From Pseudomonas sp. St316 (GTDB lineage: Bacteria > Pseudomonadota > Gammaproteobacteria > Pseudomonadales > Pseudomonadaceae): a stretch of 64,000 nt of DNA. A program made the translations under genes and the position numbers. The notes beneath the pieces are model-generated. The model saw only the letters and a program-made list of their open reading frames with translations. It ran no database searches and had not been told where the DNA came from. Position 1 is the first letter of the stretch. Every line of letters begins with the position of its first letter. The stretch spans positions 5,022,001 to 5,086,000 of the forward strand of contig NZ_AP021901.1 of NCBI RefSeq assembly GCF_018325905.1, written 5' to 3'. Positions 25,423-33,325 of the stretch are shown in pieces.

Positions 25423-26721
25423 ATGGACATCAAACAACTCTGGGTCAACATTCAAGACCTCTGGGGTGCCCTTGACCAGCACCCGCTCCTGCATTCCAGC
25501 CTAGCCCTGATGTTGCTGCTGGTCATCGCCCTCGTGCTTGGGCGCGTGGCGCGCTACCTGATTTTGCACGCCGCCAAGTTGCTGGGGCGCCAACCGGCCT
25601 TGAACTGGGTCAACGACCTGCGCCAGAACAAGGTCTTTCATCGCCTGGCGCAGATGACGCCGTCGCTGATCATCCAGTTCGGCCTGCACCTGGTGCCGGA
25701 ACTGAGCAAGACCAGCATGATTTTCCTGGGCAATGTCGCCCTGGCTTTCACCATCCTGTTCATGGTGTTGAGCCTCAGTGCCCTGCTCAGCGCCCTGCTG
25801 GATGTCTACGCCCGCACTGAGCATGCACGTACCCGCTCGATCAAAGGCTACGTGCAACTGACGAAGATGGTGCTGTATGTCTTTGGCGCGATCATCATCG
25901 TTGCCACCCTGATCGACCGTTCGCCACTGTTGCTGCTGTCGGGCCTGGGGGCGATGTCGGCGGTGATCCTGTTGGTCTACAAGGACACCCTGCTGTCGTT
26001 CGTCGCCAGCGTGCAACTGACCAGCAACGACATGCTGCGGGTCGGCGACTGGATCGAGATGCCCCAGGTCGGCGCCGACGGTGACGTGGTGGACATCACG
26101 CTGCACACGGTCAAGGTGCAGAATTTCGACAAGACCATTGTCTCGATCCCGACCTGGCGCCTGATGTCCGAATCGTTCAAGAACTGGCGCGGCATGCAGC
26201 AATCCGGCGGCCGGCGGATCAAGCGCAGCCTGTTCATCGACGCCAGCGGCGTGCGTTTCCTGCATGACGAGGAAGAACAGCGCCTGACCCAGGTGCGCCT
26301 GCTGACCGACTACATCGGTCGCAAGCAGGCCGAACTCAAGGCCTGGAACGAGGCCCAGGGCAACGTCGCGGCCATGTCGGCCAACCGTCGGCGCATGACC
26401 AACCTGGGCACGTTCCGCGCCTATGCGCTGGCGTACCTGAAAAGCCACGCCGAGATCCAGCCGAACATGACCTGCATGGTCCGTCAGCTACAGACCACCG
26501 CCCAGGGCATCCCGCTGGAAATCTACTGCTTCACCCGCACCACCGCATGGACCGACTACGAGCGCATCCAGGGGGATATCTTCGATTACCTGCTGGCGGT
26601 GATGCCGGAGTTCGGGCTGAACCTGTACCAGCAGCCCAGCGGCACGGACTTGCGCTCGGGCTTGCTGCCGGCGGTGCTGGGGGTGAGCCATCTCCCGGAG
26701 CCACAGAAGCAGGTGGTCTAA
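25423..26721 (+). CDS. MscS-family mechanosensitive channel (YbdG-like)
   Basis: This 432-residue inner-membrane protein has several N-terminal transmembrane helices and a pore-lining MscS helix (LLLLSGLGAMSAVILLVYKDTLLSFVAS). The cytoplasmic beta domain (RVGDWIEMPQVGADGDVVDITLHTVKVQNFDKT) follows. The insertion and the long C-terminal domain match the YbdG/miniconductance branch. These channels protect against osmotic downshock. The gene stands alone, divergent from the DEAD-box helicase. Confidence 0.88.
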   Translation: MDIKQLWVNIQDLWGALDQHPLLHSSLALMLLLVIALVLGRVARYLILHAAKLLGRQPALNWVNDLRQNKVFHRLAQMTPSLIIQFGLHLVPELSKTSMIFLGNVALAFTILFMVLSLSALLSALLDVYARTEHARTRSIKGYVQLTKMVLYVFGAIIIVATLIDRSPLLLLSGLGAMSAVILLVYKDTLLSFVASVQLTSNDMLRVGDWIEMPQVGADGDVVDITLHTVKVQNFDKTIVSIPTWRLMSESFKNWRGMQQSGGRRIKRSLFIDASGVRFLHDEEEQRLTQVRLLTDYIGRKQAELKAWNEAQGNVAAMSANRRRMTNLGTFRAYALAYLKSHAEIQPNMTCMVRQLQTTAQGIPLEIYCFTRTTAWTDYERIQGDIFDYLLAVMPEFGLNLYQQPSGTDLRSGLLPAVLGVSHLPEPQKQVV

Positions 26722-26783
26722 AGCCAACCCCCATTCCCCTGTGGAAGAGATGCGTGACAGCCCAAAACAGCAAAACCCCGGCG

Positions 26784-26808
26784 GGGCGAGCAAGCTCGAC
26801 TCCCACCA
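26784..26808. repeat. Degenerate REP
   Basis: GGGGCGAGCAAGCTCGACTCCCACC is an eroded REP core between convergent genes. Its flanks AACCC and GGGTT can pair, so it may still stop transcription. Confidence 0.5.
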
Positions 26809-26829
26809 GGGTTGTGTCCCGACGCCGGG

Positions 26830-27474
26830 TTACTTGACCTGGCGCTGCGGCGCCTTGTGCACCATCGTGTAGGCGTAGTCCACGCCCATGCCATAGGCGC
26901 CGCTGTGTTCCAGTACCAGTTCCATGACCGCCTCGTAAGTGTCCTTGTGCGCCCAGTCACGCTGGTATTCCAGCAGCACTTGTTGCCAGGTCACCGGCAC
27001 CGCGCCAGCCTGAATCATCCGCTGTACCGACATGTCGTGGGCTTCTTTGCTGGTACCACCGGAGGCGTCGGTGACGATGTACACCTCGTAGCCTTCGGCC
27101 AATGCTTCCAGTGCCGGGAAGGTCAGGCAGACCTCGGTCCACAGCGCCGCGATGATCAGTTTCTTGCGCCCGGTGGCCTTTACCGCGTCAACCAGCGCCT
27201 TGTCTTCCCAGGAGTTCATCGAGGTGCGCTCGATGGGTTTCTGGTCCGGGTGAACCGCCAGCAACTCAGGCCAGATGTAGCCGCTGAAGCTCTCGGTTTC
27301 GACCGAGGTGTAGATCGTCGGCACGTTGAAGATCTTCGCCGCCTTGGCCAGGCCGACGGTGTTGTTCTTCAAGGTCTGGCGGTCGATCGACTGCACGCCG
27401 AAGGCCATTTGTGGCTGGTGGTCGATCAGGATCAGAGCGGAGTTGGTTGGGTTCAGCAGTTCGCGGATAGACAT
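26830..27474 (-). CDS. YcaC-like isochorismatase-family hydrolase
   Basis: This 214-residue protein has the cysteine-hydrolase fold: the catalytic aspartate region LILIDHQ near the N-terminus and the nucleophile cysteine in ALWTEVCLTFPALEA, followed by GYEVYIVTDASGG. The long C-terminal part (DWAHKDTYEAVMELVLEHSGAYGMG) is typical of YcaC-like members, whose natural substrate is unknown. It is divergent from a LysR gene, which probably controls it. Confidence 0.85.
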   Translation of the reverse strand: MSIRELLNPTNSALILIDHQPQMAFGVQSIDRQTLKNNTVGLAKAAKIFNVPTIYTSVETESFSGYIWPELLAVHPDQKPIERTSMNSWEDKALVDAVKATGRKKLIIAALWTEVCLTFPALEALAEGYEVYIVTDASGGTSKEAHDMSVQRMIQAGAVPVTWQQVLLEYQRDWAHKDTYEAVMELVLEHSGAYGMGVDYAYTMVHKAPQRQVK

Positions 27475-27560
27475 GATGTGGTCCTTTTTAATTTCGTCAA
27501 TTCAATGAGTTAGGTAAGTTTTCGTGGCCTTCGTCAGTGTTGTCGTCGGCATGGGTGCTA

Positions 27561-27615
27561 CTTTAGGGGCTAGCACCTTTAGGGACAATTACCTAAAATT
27601 GAGAATCATTGATTC
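27561..27615. promoter_or_regulatory. Repeat-rich control region between ycaC-like gene and LysR gene
   Basis: CTTTAGGG occurs twice (27561-27568 and 27577-27584). TTTAGG (27578) pairs with CCTAAA (27592) across 8 bp. GAATC-ATT-GATTC at 27603-27615 is a second dyad, whose TGAGAATCATT core also resembles part of a Fur box. These are candidate sites for the LysR protein. Confidence 0.45.
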
Positions 27616-27631
27616 TAAAAAAGGGACAGTC

Positions 27632-28519
27632 ATGGATCGCATCGAATGCATGCGCGCGTTCGTCGTTACGGTCGGCGAGAACGGCTTCGCCGCAGCCGCA
27701 CGGGCCATGGACGTACCGAGGTCGAAAGTCAGCAAACAGATTCAGGCGCTGGAAGATGCGATCGGCGTGCAGTTGCTGCAGCGCACCACCCGCAGCCTGC
27801 ACCTCACCGAGGCCGGTGCGGAGTATTTCGAAGCGGCGCGGGAGGTCCTGGCTGCCCTGGACGAAGCCGAACAGCGGGCCCGGGACGGGATCGGTGAGCT
27901 GCGGGGGGTATTGCGGGTCAATGCACCGATGTCATTCGGCCTGAGGCGGCTGGGCAAGCTGATTCCGCTGTTCCATGAGCGGCACCCGAACATCGAGCTG
28001 CAGGTGGTGCTCAGCGACCAGCAGGTCGATCCGGTACGTGGCGGTTTCGACGTCACCATCCGCATCGCCAGCATGCCCGACTCGACCATGATCGCCCGGC
28101 AACTGGCGCCGGCACCGCGAATCATGGTGGCCGCCCCCGCGTACCTGGCGCGGGCGGGCGTCCCGCAGGCACCCCAGGACCTGCGTAATCACCAGTGCCT
28201 CAACTACGGCTACCTGCAAAGTGGTGTGAGCTTACAATTGAGCAACGGCAAGGAGACGCAACGGGTCAACGTCACCGGCCCGTTGCACGTCAACAACGGC
28301 GACCTGCTGGCCCAGGCCGCCGAGGCCGGCATGGGCATTGCGCTGTTGCCGGATTTCATCGTTGAAGACGGCTTGGCTGCCGGGCGGCTGGTACCGGTGC
28401 TGTGCGAATGGCAGGCGCCAGCGATCAGCATCAACGCGGTGTATTCGTCAGCCCGGCGCCTGCCGCAGAAGACCCGGGCCTTCATCGAGTTCCTGGTGGA
28501 GCAATTGGCGGCTAGATAG
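27632..28519 (+). CDS. LysR-family transcriptional regulator
   Basis: This 295-residue regulator begins with the LysR HTH (GFAAAARAMDVPRSKVSKQIQALE), followed by an inducer-binding domain of the CrgA/DsdC-like class (LRVNAPMSFGLRRLGKLIP). The ATG at 27632 has AAGGGA about 6-8 nt upstream. It is divergent from the YcaC-like hydrolase gene, its likely target. Its last 8 bp overlap the end of the convergent transporter gene. Confidence 0.88.
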   Translation: MDRIECMRAFVVTVGENGFAAAARAMDVPRSKVSKQIQALEDAIGVQLLQRTTRSLHLTEAGAEYFEAAREVLAALDEAEQRARDGIGELRGVLRVNAPMSFGLRRLGKLIPLFHERHPNIELQVVLSDQQVDPVRGGFDVTIRIASMPDSTMIARQLAPAPRIMVAAPAYLARAGVPQAPQDLRNHQCLNYGYLQSGVSLQLSNGKETQRVNVTGPLHVNNGDLLAQAAEAGMGIALLPDFIVEDGLAAGRLVPVLCEWQAPAISINAVYSSARRLPQKTRAFIEFLVEQLAAR

Positions 28520-29375
28520 CCGGCGACCTGCGCAGGCCCAGGCGACTGATCCACACGGCCGCCAGGATAACGCCACCGCCCAGGAACAGCCGGCCCAGTT
28601 CCTCGTGCTGGTTCCAGATCAGCAGGTTCACCAGCAGCCCCACCGGCACGTGCAGGTTATTCATCACCGCCAGCGTCCCGCCGTTGACCAGACACGCGCC
28701 TTTGTTCCACCAGTACAATCCCAGCGCCGTGGAGACCAGACCGAGAAACACCAGCACGCCCCATTGCAGCGGCGCTTCGGGCCAGAAATCCGCCTTGCCG
28801 AACAGCAGGAAAGCCGGCAACGCCACCATCAACGCACCGAGATAAAAATAACCGAAACGCCGGTAATGCGGCAGGTCACTCGGGTGACGGGCCACCAGAT
28901 GCTTGTACAGCACTTGCCCGGCCGCGTAGGTGAAGTTAGCCAGTTGCAGCAGCAAAAAACCCATGAAGAAATCCGGGTTGATCCGGTCATAGCGAATCAC
29001 CGCCGCACCGGCCACGGCCACCAACGCCGCGATCAGCGCCCAAGGGTTGAAGCGGCGGTTCAGCGCGTCTTCGATCAGGGTCACGTGCAGCGGCGTGAGG
29101 ATGGTGAACAGCAGCACTTCCGGCACCGTCAGCACGCGAAAGCTCAGGTACAGGCAGACGTAGGTCACGCCGAACTGCAAGGCACCGATCACCAGCATCC
29201 CGCGCATGAACGACGGTTCCACCTGGCGCCAGCGCGTCAGCGGGATGAACACCAGCCCGGCCAGCAGCACCCGCACCAGCACCGCGAAGTAACTGTCCAC
29301 GTGCCCGGCCAGGTACTCGCCGATCAGGCTGAAGGAAAACGCCTGGATCAGCGTCACAAAAAGTAGATAGCCCAT
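28512..29375 (-). CDS. EamA/DMT-family transporter (carboxylate/amino acid type)
   Basis: This 287-residue inner-membrane protein has about ten transmembrane helices in two EamA repeats. The region LLFTILTPLHVTLIEDALNRRFNP, ending the first repeat, is like the carboxylate/amino acid/amine branch. GAGG precedes the ATG at 29375; the longer frame is REP sequence. The substrate is unknown. Its stop codon overlaps the convergent LysR gene by 8 bp. Confidence 0.85.
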   Translation of the reverse strand: MGYLLFVTLIQAFSFSLIGEYLAGHVDSYFAVLVRVLLAGLVFIPLTRWRQVEPSFMRGMLVIGALQFGVTYVCLYLSFRVLTVPEVLLFTILTPLHVTLIEDALNRRFNPWALIAALVAVAGAAVIRYDRINPDFFMGFLLLQLANFTYAAGQVLYKHLVARHPSDLPHYRRFGYFYLGALMVALPAFLLFGKADFWPEAPLQWGVLVFLGLVSTALGLYWWNKGACLVNGGTLAVMNNLHVPVGLLVNLLIWNQHEELGRLFLGGGVILAAVWISRLGLRRSPAI

Positions 29376-29418
29376 ACGCCCCTCGTTTCGAATGGCGGCG
29401 AAGATAGCGGTTTTGCAC

Positions 29419-29508
29419 GGTGGGGGCGAGTTTGCTTGCGATGGCATCGACCAGTCAGCCCATCTGCCAACTGACCCACCGCCGTCGCGAGCAGGCTCGC
29501 TCCCACCT
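29419..29508. repeat. REPIN
   Basis: Inverted arms GTGGGGGCGAGTTTGCTTGCG (diverged) and GCGAGCAGGCTCGCTCCCACC. It is the first of two REPINs in this gap. Confidence 0.85.
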
Positions 29509-29551
29509 GGACTGGGGCCAGGCCCATACCTGCGCAATAAACACAGATCCC

Positions 29552-29642
29552 CTGTGGAAGCGAGCCTGCTCGCGATGGCGGAGTGTCAGGTGATCTCTCT
29601 GTCACAGTCACACCGCAATCGCGAGCAGGCTCGCTCCCACAG
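29552..29642. repeat. REPIN
   Basis: Inverted arms GTGGAAGCGAGCCTGCTCGCG and GCGAGCAGGCTCGCTCCCAC. It is the second REPIN in tandem, 43 bp after the first. Confidence 0.88.
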
Positions 29643-29671
29643 GGTTATGCAGTGGCCATGGAATAGCAGGC

Positions 29672-29710
29672 AAAAAAAAGCCCGATCTCGCTAAAGCGTT
29701 CAATCGGGCT
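29672..29710 (-). terminator. Rho-independent terminator downstream of azoR
   Basis: AGCCCGAT and ATCGGGCT arms enclose a 16-nt loop and are followed on the minus strand by eight T residues. It lies about 108 bp after the azoR stop. Confidence 0.85.
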
Positions 29711-29817
29711 GATGCACTCAGGAGCAATAAGTGCAAAGGGAGGTTCGATGCGCAAAACGGTTTGAAGGGAAGCGCCAGGTCAATAGACCACCTGGCGATT
29801 ATCCGAGGATTAACGGA

Positions 29818-30417
29818 TCAGGCGACCTGGGACAGTTTGGCGTTGGCCTGATTCAGGCCCTTCTCCTGGAAGTCGCCGCCCAGGTTCATGCCCTCGGCAT
29901 GGATGAAGGTCACGTCATGGATCCCGATGAAGCCCATGACCTGGCGCAGGTAGGGTTCCTGGTGATCAGTGCTGCCACCGGCGTGAATGCCGCCCCGGGC
30001 GGTGAGCACGAAGGCACGCTTGTCGACCAGCAGGCCTTGGGGGCCGGTGGGGGTGTACTTGAACGTCACGCCGGCACGCAGTACATGGTCGAGCCACGCC
30101 TTCAAAGTGCTGGGAATGGCGAAGTTGTACATCGGCGCGGCCATCACCAATACGTCGGCAGCCAGCAACTCATCGGTCAGTTGGTTGGAGCGCTCCAGCG
30201 AAGCGTTTTCAATGTCGTTGCGCTGCTCGACAGGCTTCATCCAGCCACCCAGCAGATTGGCATCCAGGTGCGGCACCGGATTGATGGCCAGGTCGCGAAC
30301 ATTGATTTCGTCGGCCGGGTGCGCCGCTTTCCACTGGCTGATAAAGGTCTGGGTCAGTTGGCGGGACACCGAGTCTTGCTGGCGGGCACTGCTTTCGATG
30401 ATCAGAACGCGGGACAT
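29818..30417 (-). CDS. azoR: FMN-dependent NADH-azoreductase
   Basis: This 199-residue flavodoxin-like enzyme reduces azo compounds and quinones with NAD(P)H through a ping-pong mechanism. The FMN site is visible as SSARQQDSVSRQL near the N-terminus, the PMYNFAIPSTLKAWLDHVLRAG motif and the TARGG loop. Length matches AzoR proteins (about 200 residues). It is the only gene between its terminator and its promoter. A LysR gene lies 500 bp upstream, beyond a small gene, and could be its regulator, as in many pseudomonads. Confidence 0.92.
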   Translation of the reverse strand: MSRVLIIESSARQQDSVSRQLTQTFISQWKAAHPADEINVRDLAINPVPHLDANLLGGWMKPVEQRNDIENASLERSNQLTDELLAADVLVMAAPMYNFAIPSTLKAWLDHVLRAGVTFKYTPTGPQGLLVDKRAFVLTARGGIHAGGSTDHQEPYLRQVMGFIGIHDVTFIHAEGMNLGGDFQEKGLNQANAKLSQVA

Positions 30418-30537
30418 GGCTTGTAGGCTCCATCTGAGAATGTTGTCAGTCGATGGAGTGAAGGTTAAACGCGAGCATATCGATGAAAAAGCGCAAATAA
30501 CTGCTGTAAAGCATCGATAAATTCGTTTATAAGCGGA

Positions 30538-30555
30538 GCAAGCAATATTGCTTGC
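30538..30555. promoter_or_regulatory. Perfect 18-bp palindrome
   Basis: GCAAGCAATATTGCTTGC lies 12 bp after the stop of the small exported gene and 121 bp before azoR. It may be a terminator hairpin without a U run, or an operator for azoR. Confidence 0.45.
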
Positions 30556-30567
30556 CCCACTGCTGGG

Positions 30568-30882
30568 CTATTTCGGCTGGCAGGTCAGCTTGATGCGCAG
30601 CTTGATGATGTTGCGGTTGAACTTGGCCGTGGCGTTCTTGAACTTGCCGGCGGCGACTTCGATCTTGCGGGTGCGAGGGGCTTCAGGGCCATTGCTGAAG
30701 ACCACGGTACAAGCCGCGTCGGTGCTGCCGTAGTTGTTGACCTGGATGGAACCGATATCGGCATCGGTGTCGTAGGCGTTGTAGTCGATGCTCAGGCCGT
30801 TGAGGTGTTTTTCCACATCGATCGGGTAGGCAAACGCAGTCAGTGGCAGCAAGGCCAGCACCACACAACAGATTTTCTTCAT
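30568..30882 (-). CDS. Small exported protein, function unknown
   Basis: This 104-residue precursor has a signal peptide (MKKICCVVLALLPLTAFA, cleaved before YP). The mature protein reads as a small beta-sandwich (IGSIQVNNYGSTDAACTVVFSNGPEAPRTRKIEVAAGK) with two cysteines that could pair. Similar short pseudomonad proteins have sometimes been labelled 3-phosphoglycerate kinase, which the size and signal peptide rule out. It lies between azoR and a divergent LysR gene. Confidence 0.75.
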   Translation of the reverse strand: MKKICCVVLALLPLTAFAYPIDVEKHLNGLSIDYNAYDTDADIGSIQVNNYGSTDAACTVVFSNGPEAPRTRKIEVAAGKFKNATAKFNRNIIKLRIKLTCQPK

Positions 30883-30932
30883 TCGGCAGTCTCCACCAGG
30901 GGACTGCCAGCTTAGGACAAGAGGAGCCCGAT

Positions 30933-31856
30933 ATGAAAGCGCCCCGCGTGACCCTTGATCAATGGCGCACCTTGCAGGCCGTGGTCGACCACGGCGGTTT
31001 CGCCCAGGCCGCCGAAGTGCTGCATCGCTCCCAGTCGTCAGTGAGCTACACCGTGGCCCGCATGCAAGACCAGCTCGGCGTGCCGTTGCTGCGCATCGAT
31101 GGGCGCAAGGCTGTGTTGACCGAAGCCGGCGGCGTGCTGCTGCGCCGCTCGCGGCAACTGGTGAAACAGGCCAGCCAACTGGAAGACCTGGCCCACCACA
31201 TGGAACAAGGCTGGGAAGCGGAAGTGCGCCTGGTGGTCGACGCGGCCTACCCCAACGCCCGCCTCGTCCGCGCCTTGACCGCGTTCATGCCACAAAGCCG
31301 TGGCTGCCGGGTGCGGCTGCGCGAAGAAGTGTTATCAGGTGTCGAAGAAGTGCTGCTCGAAGGCGTGGCCGACCTGGCCATCAGCGGCTTCAGCATTCCC
31401 GGTTACCTGGGCGCGGAATTGAGCGACGTGGAGTTCATCGCGGTGGCCCATCCCGAGCATGCCTTGCACCGCCTCAATCGGGAGCTGAACTTCCAGGACC
31501 TGGAAAGCCAGTTGCAAGTGGTCATCCGCGACTCCGGCCGCCAGCAACCCCGGGACGTCGGCTGGCTCGGCGCCGAACAGCGCTGGACCGTGGGCAGCCT
31601 GGCCACCGCCGCGAGCTTTGTCGGCAGCGGCCTGGGATTCGCCTGGTTGCCCCGCCACATGATCGAACGGGAACTCAAGGAAGGCGTGCTCAAGCGTCTA
31701 CCCTTGGAACAAGGAGGCAGTCGCAACTCGACCTTCTATCTTTTTTCAAACAAGGAAAAACCCCTGGGCCCGGCCACGCAAATCCTGATCGAATTGCTGC
31801 GCACCTTCGACACCGCGCCGCTGGATGCGCCGTTCGCCGCCCCTGAACAAGCCTGA
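30933..31856 (+). CDS. LysR-family transcriptional regulator
   Basis: This 307-residue protein has the LysR HTH (GFAQAAEVLHRSQSSVSYTVARMQ) and a substrate-binding domain with PBP-like folds. The ATG at 30933 has GAGGAG 7 nt upstream. It is divergent from the small exported gene and azoR, and is followed 14 bp later by an alpha/beta hydrolase gene, so it may head a short operon. The effector is unknown. Confidence 0.87.
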   Translation: MKAPRVTLDQWRTLQAVVDHGGFAQAAEVLHRSQSSVSYTVARMQDQLGVPLLRIDGRKAVLTEAGGVLLRRSRQLVKQASQLEDLAHHMEQGWEAEVRLVVDAAYPNARLVRALTAFMPQSRGCRVRLREEVLSGVEEVLLEGVADLAISGFSIPGYLGAELSDVEFIAVAHPEHALHRLNRELNFQDLESQLQVVIRDSGRQQPRDVGWLGAEQRWTVGSLATAASFVGSGLGFAWLPRHMIERELKEGVLKRLPLEQGGSRNSTFYLFSNKEKPLGPATQILIELLRTFDTAPLDAPFAAPEQA

Positions 31857-31870
31857 CAAGGACTTCGCCG

Positions 31871-32674
31871 ATGGCCTATTTCGAGCACGAAGGTTGCAAC
31901 CTGCACTACGAGGAATACGGCCACGGCGCGCCCTTGGTGCTGGTCCACGGGCTGGGCTCCAGCACCCGGGACTGGGAAAAGCAGATCCCGGTGCTGTCGG
32001 CCCATTACCACCTGATTGTGGTGGATGTGCGCGGCCACGGTCGCTCCGACAAGCCGCGCGAACGCTACAGCATCAAAGGCTTCAGCGCCGACCTGAGCGC
32101 CCTGATCGAGCACCTGGGCCTGGGCCCGGTGCATTTGGTCGGCTGGTCCATGGGTGGCATGATCTGCTTTCAACTGGCTGTGGATGAACCCGGGCGGATC
32201 AAGAGCCTGTGCATCGTCAACAGCGCCCCTGAAGTCAAGGTCCGCACGCCCGACGACTGCTGGCAATGGTTCAAGCGCTGGAGCCTGATGCGCCTGCTGA
32301 GCCTGGAAACCATCGGCAAGGCCCTGGGCGCCAAGCTGTTCCCCAGGCCTGAGCAGACCGAGTTACGCCTGGAAATGGCCCGACGCTGGGCAAAGAACGA
32401 CAAACGTGCTTATCTCGCCAGCTTCGATGCGATCGTAGGCTGGGGCGTTCAGGAACGACTTTCACAGGTCGCCTGTCCAACCCTCGTCATCTGCGCCGAC
32501 CACGACTACACCAAGGTGGCGCTGAAAGAAGCCTATGTAAAACTGCTGCCCGACGCACGGCTGACGGTCATCGCCGATTCACGGCACGCTACCCCGCTGG
32601 ATCAACCCGAACGCTTCAACCAAACCCTGCTCGACTTTTTGACCGCAACCGACTCCATCACTCAGGATCACTGA
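31871..32674 (+). CDS. Alpha/beta hydrolase
   Basis: This 267-residue cytoplasmic hydrolase has the oxyanion region VHGLGSS, the nucleophile elbow GWSMGG (S93), an acid in ICADHDY and the catalytic histidine in [11 protein letters not shown]. Conserved DVRGHGRSD places it in the group that includes haloalkane dehalogenase-like and 3-oxoadipate enol-lactonase-like enzymes. The substrate is unknown. It is followed 4 bp later by the cyclophilin gene, so the three genes from 30933 form a probable operon. Confidence 0.85.
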   Translation: MAYFEHEGCNLHYEEYGHGAPLVLVHGLGSSTRDWEKQIPVLSAHYHLIVVDVRGHGRSDKPRERYSIKGFSADLSALIEHLGLGPVHLVGWSMGGMICFQLAVDEPGRIKSLCIVNSAPEVKVRTPDDCWQWFKRWSLMRLLSLETIGKALGAKLFPRPEQTELRLEMARRWAKNDKRAYLASFDAIVGWGVQERLSQVACPTLVICADHDYTKVALKEAYVKLLPDARLTVIADSRHATPLDQPERFNQTLLDFLTATDSITQDH

Positions 32675-32678
32675 CCCC

Positions 32679-33242
32679 ATGCTGAAAAAAATCGCCCTCG
32701 CCGCCGGCACCGTACTGTTTGCCGCCAACCTGATGGCCGCGCAACCGACCAAGGCACCACACGTGCTGCTGGATACCACCAACGGCCAGATCGAAATCGA
32801 ACTGGACCCGGTCAAGGCCCCCATCAGTACCAAGAACTTCCTTGAGTACGTGGACAGTGGCTTCTACAACAACACGATTTTTCACCGCGTGATCCCGGGC
32901 TTCATGGCCCAGGGCGGCGGCTTTACCACACAGATGCAGCAAAAAGACACCAAGGCGCCGATCAAGAACGAAGCCAGCAATGGCCTGCACAACGTTCGCG
33001 GCACCTTGTCGATGGCCCGCACGTCCAACCCGGACTCGGCCACCAGCCAATTCTTCATCAACGTGGCCGACAACGCGTTCCTCGATCCGGGCCGTGACGC
33101 CGGCTACGCGGTGTTCGCCAAAGTGGTCAAGGGCATGGACGTGGTAGACATCATCGTCAACTCCCAGACCACGACCAAACAAGGCATGCAAAACGTGCCG
33201 ATCGACCCTGTGCTCATCAAGTCGGCCAAGCGCATCGACTGA
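32679..33242 (+). CDS. ppiA: Periplasmic peptidyl-prolyl cis-trans isomerase (cyclophilin)
   Basis: This 187-residue precursor has a signal peptide ([20 protein letters not shown], cleaved near AAQ). The cyclophilin core shows [38 protein letters not shown] and [13 protein letters not shown]. It catalyses proline isomerisation during folding of exported proteins. Size and motifs match PpiA of Gram-negative bacteria. It is the last gene of a compact run that starts with the LysR gene. Confidence 0.9.
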   Translation: MLKKIALAAGTVLFAANLMAAQPTKAPHVLLDTTNGQIEIELDPVKAPISTKNFLEYVDSGFYNNTIFHRVIPGFMAQGGGFTTQMQQKDTKAPIKNEASNGLHNVRGTLSMARTSNPDSATSQFFINVADNAFLDPGRDAGYAVFAKVVKGMDVVDIIVNSQTTTKQGMQNVPIDPVLIKSAKRID

Positions 33243-33325
33243 AGAGGCACACGGCAAGCCTGGGCGGCGCGGTGATCCCGCGCCACCCATAGCAATAAGG
33301 AGAGCCCCTGCCAGGGCATTGACTG

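Noticed and set aside
33297..33325. A further frameshift at the start of the ABC exporter gene, because its ribosome site is 23 bp away
   Set aside because: The protein is complete from ATG 33326 with an in-frame stop just upstream, and no N-terminal motif is missing. Weak initiation explains it as well.
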